Below, piece after piece: positions 4,549-5,426 of a stretch of DNA of 5,426 nt. A program made the position numbers and the translations under genes. The stretch comes from Chloroflexota bacterium. GTDB taxonomy: Bacteria; Chloroflexota; Dehalococcoidia; Plut-88900. A model generated the notes under the pieces. It ran no database searches, had not been told where the DNA came from, and saw only the letters and a list, made by a program, of their open reading frames with translations. Where the stretch lies: the NCBI GenBank assembly GCA_022566235.1, contig JADFJI010000177.1:1-5426 (forward strand). Reading direction: 5' to 3'. Positions within the stretch are counted from its first letter, which is position 1; each line of letters begins with the position of its first letter.

Positions 4549-5426
4549 TTGGACACACTGGTGGACCTGCTAAGGGATGCTTCCGCCCGATTTGGCCCTT
4601 CCACTGCCCTGTCCATCGCCCAAGGTGTCCGCCAGCGGCGCTGGACCTACAAGCAGCTTTGGGAATCCTCCGGTAGAGTAAGCGCGTTACTGGTACAGCA
4701 CGGCCTGAGAAAAGGGGACCGAGCGATAATCTGGGCTCACAATTGCCCGGAGTGGGTTACGGTTTTCTTCGGATGCCTTCGAGCCGGGGTGGTGTTAGTC
4801 CCTCTGGACGTGCGCAGCGCTCCTGACTTCGTAGACCGAGTCGTGGCGAGAACGGAGCCCAAAATGGCTTTTCTATCTCGCCAAACATCCCAAGTCCTGG
4901 CCAGTTCGGGCATGCCAACACTTCTCATAGAGGACCTGGAGGAGATTCTGGAGGAGATGGCATCCCCAGAGACAGAACCTTCTATTGAAGCCGACGACAT
5001 CGCCGAATTGATGTACACCTCGGGTACCACTGGTGAGCCGAAGGGAGTGATCCTGACCCACCGAAACCTGGTCTCAAATGTAATCGCCACGAGCGCCATG
5101 GTGCGCGCTAGGCCGTCGTATCGACTACTCTCCCTTCTGCCCCTCAGTCACGTGCTGGAGCAAACGACTGGCTTGCTGATTCCCCTCTACCACGGCGCCA
5201 GTGTTGTCTATGCGGTCAGCCGCCAGCCAGGCGTTATCTTCAAGACCATGAGAGTGAATCGAGTTACCAACATTGCTTTGGTGCCCCAGGCGCTCCAGCT
5301 GTTCATGAACGCTATTGAGCGGGAGGTGAGGGCCCAGGGGAAAGAGGGACAGTGGCGATTTCTTCTACGTGTTGCTTCGGTTTTGCCAACTAAGGCCCGC
5401 CGCCTAGTTTTCCGCAAGGTACACCG
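4549..5426 (+). CDS. AMP-dependent acyl-CoA synthetase (ANL superfamily), N-terminal part
   Basis: An open frame from TTG 4549 to the window edge gives 292 complete codons, about half of a usual 500-600-residue enzyme. It begins MDTLVDLLRDASARFGPSTA. It contains the W-T-Y-x2-L and G-x-R-K-G-D-R-A-I-I-W-A-x-N-x-P-E-W segments of the N-terminal domain. The ATP/phosphate-binding P-loop YTSGTTGEPKGV spans 156-167, followed by L-T-H. Next come LLSLLPLSHVLEQT and GLLIPLYHGASVVYA, the pattern seen in long-chain fatty acyl-CoA synthetases. Members activate a carboxylic acid to acyl-AMP and then to acyl-CoA; long-chain fatty acids are the best guess, with acyl-AMP ligases for polyketides the alternative. 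The adenylation A8/A10 motifs and the catalytic Lys lie beyond the window. The start rests on GGAGGT 7 nt upstream. Confidence 0.92.
   Translation, partial: MDTLVDLLRDASARFGPSTALSIAQGVRQRRWTYKQLWESSGRVSALLVQHGLRKGDRAIIWAHNCPEWVTVFFGCLRAGVVLVPLDVRSAPDFVDRVVARTEPKMAFLSRQTSQVLASSGMPTLLIEDLEEILEEMASPETEPSIEADDIAELMYTSGTTGEPKGVILTHRNLVSNVIATSAMVRARPSYRLLSLLPLSHVLEQTTGLLIPLYHGASVVYAVSRQPGVIFKTMRVNRVTNIALVPQALQLFMNAIEREVRAQGKEGQWRFLLRVASVLPTKARRLVFRKVH

Noticed and set aside
4737..5099. Minus-strand open frame opposite the acyl-CoA synthetase
   Set aside because: It is Ser/Arg/Thr-rich with no motif. The plus strand here encodes the unmistakable ANL P-loop.

Overview
The window is a compact, moderately GC-rich bacterial chromosome segment. 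No phage, transposon or CRISPR signal was seen. Lineage cannot be fixed from the sequence alone. Encoded tRNA CCA ends, strong Shine-Dalgarno sites and the mix of MaoC/CaiB acyl-CoA genes with UbiE/UbiA-type quinone genes would suit an environmental Chloroflexota-like or similar bacterium, but that is only a guess.

Layout: a minus-strand block fills positions 1 to about 3282. In transcription order it holds a DJ-1/PfpI family protein, a UbiE/MenG-type methyltransferase and a divergent UbiA-like membrane protein. After an internal promoter come two MaoC-fold hotdog proteins and the first 48 residues of a family III (CaiB/BaiF) CoA-transferase, cut by the window edge. Two convincing promoters drive this strand, one before the DJ-1/PfpI gene and one before the MaoC pair. 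Both read TTGAC(A/G)-N17-TAGGAT. Positions 3235-3738 hold the divergent control region and two plus-strand tRNA genes, Gln(TTG) and Asn(GTT). Further along the plus strand lie a metallo-beta-lactamase-fold hydrolase and the N-terminal 292 residues of an acyl-CoA synthetase that starts at TTG and runs off the right edge.

How the genes fit together: UbiE plus the UbiA-like protein point to prenyl-quinone or other prenyl-lipid synthesis. The MaoC pair plus CoA-transferase forms a typical acyl-CoA processing cassette: a probable heteromeric enoyl-CoA hydratase with one catalytic and one non-catalytic hotdog subunit, next to a CoA-transfer enzyme. The acyl-CoA synthetase at the other end belongs to the same broad acyl-CoA chemistry but is a separate unit on the opposite strand. 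Nothing here demonstrates a wholly new system. The most unusual items are the degenerate prenyltransferase motif, the two matching promoters and the two TTG starts that conventional gene calls would miss or misplace.
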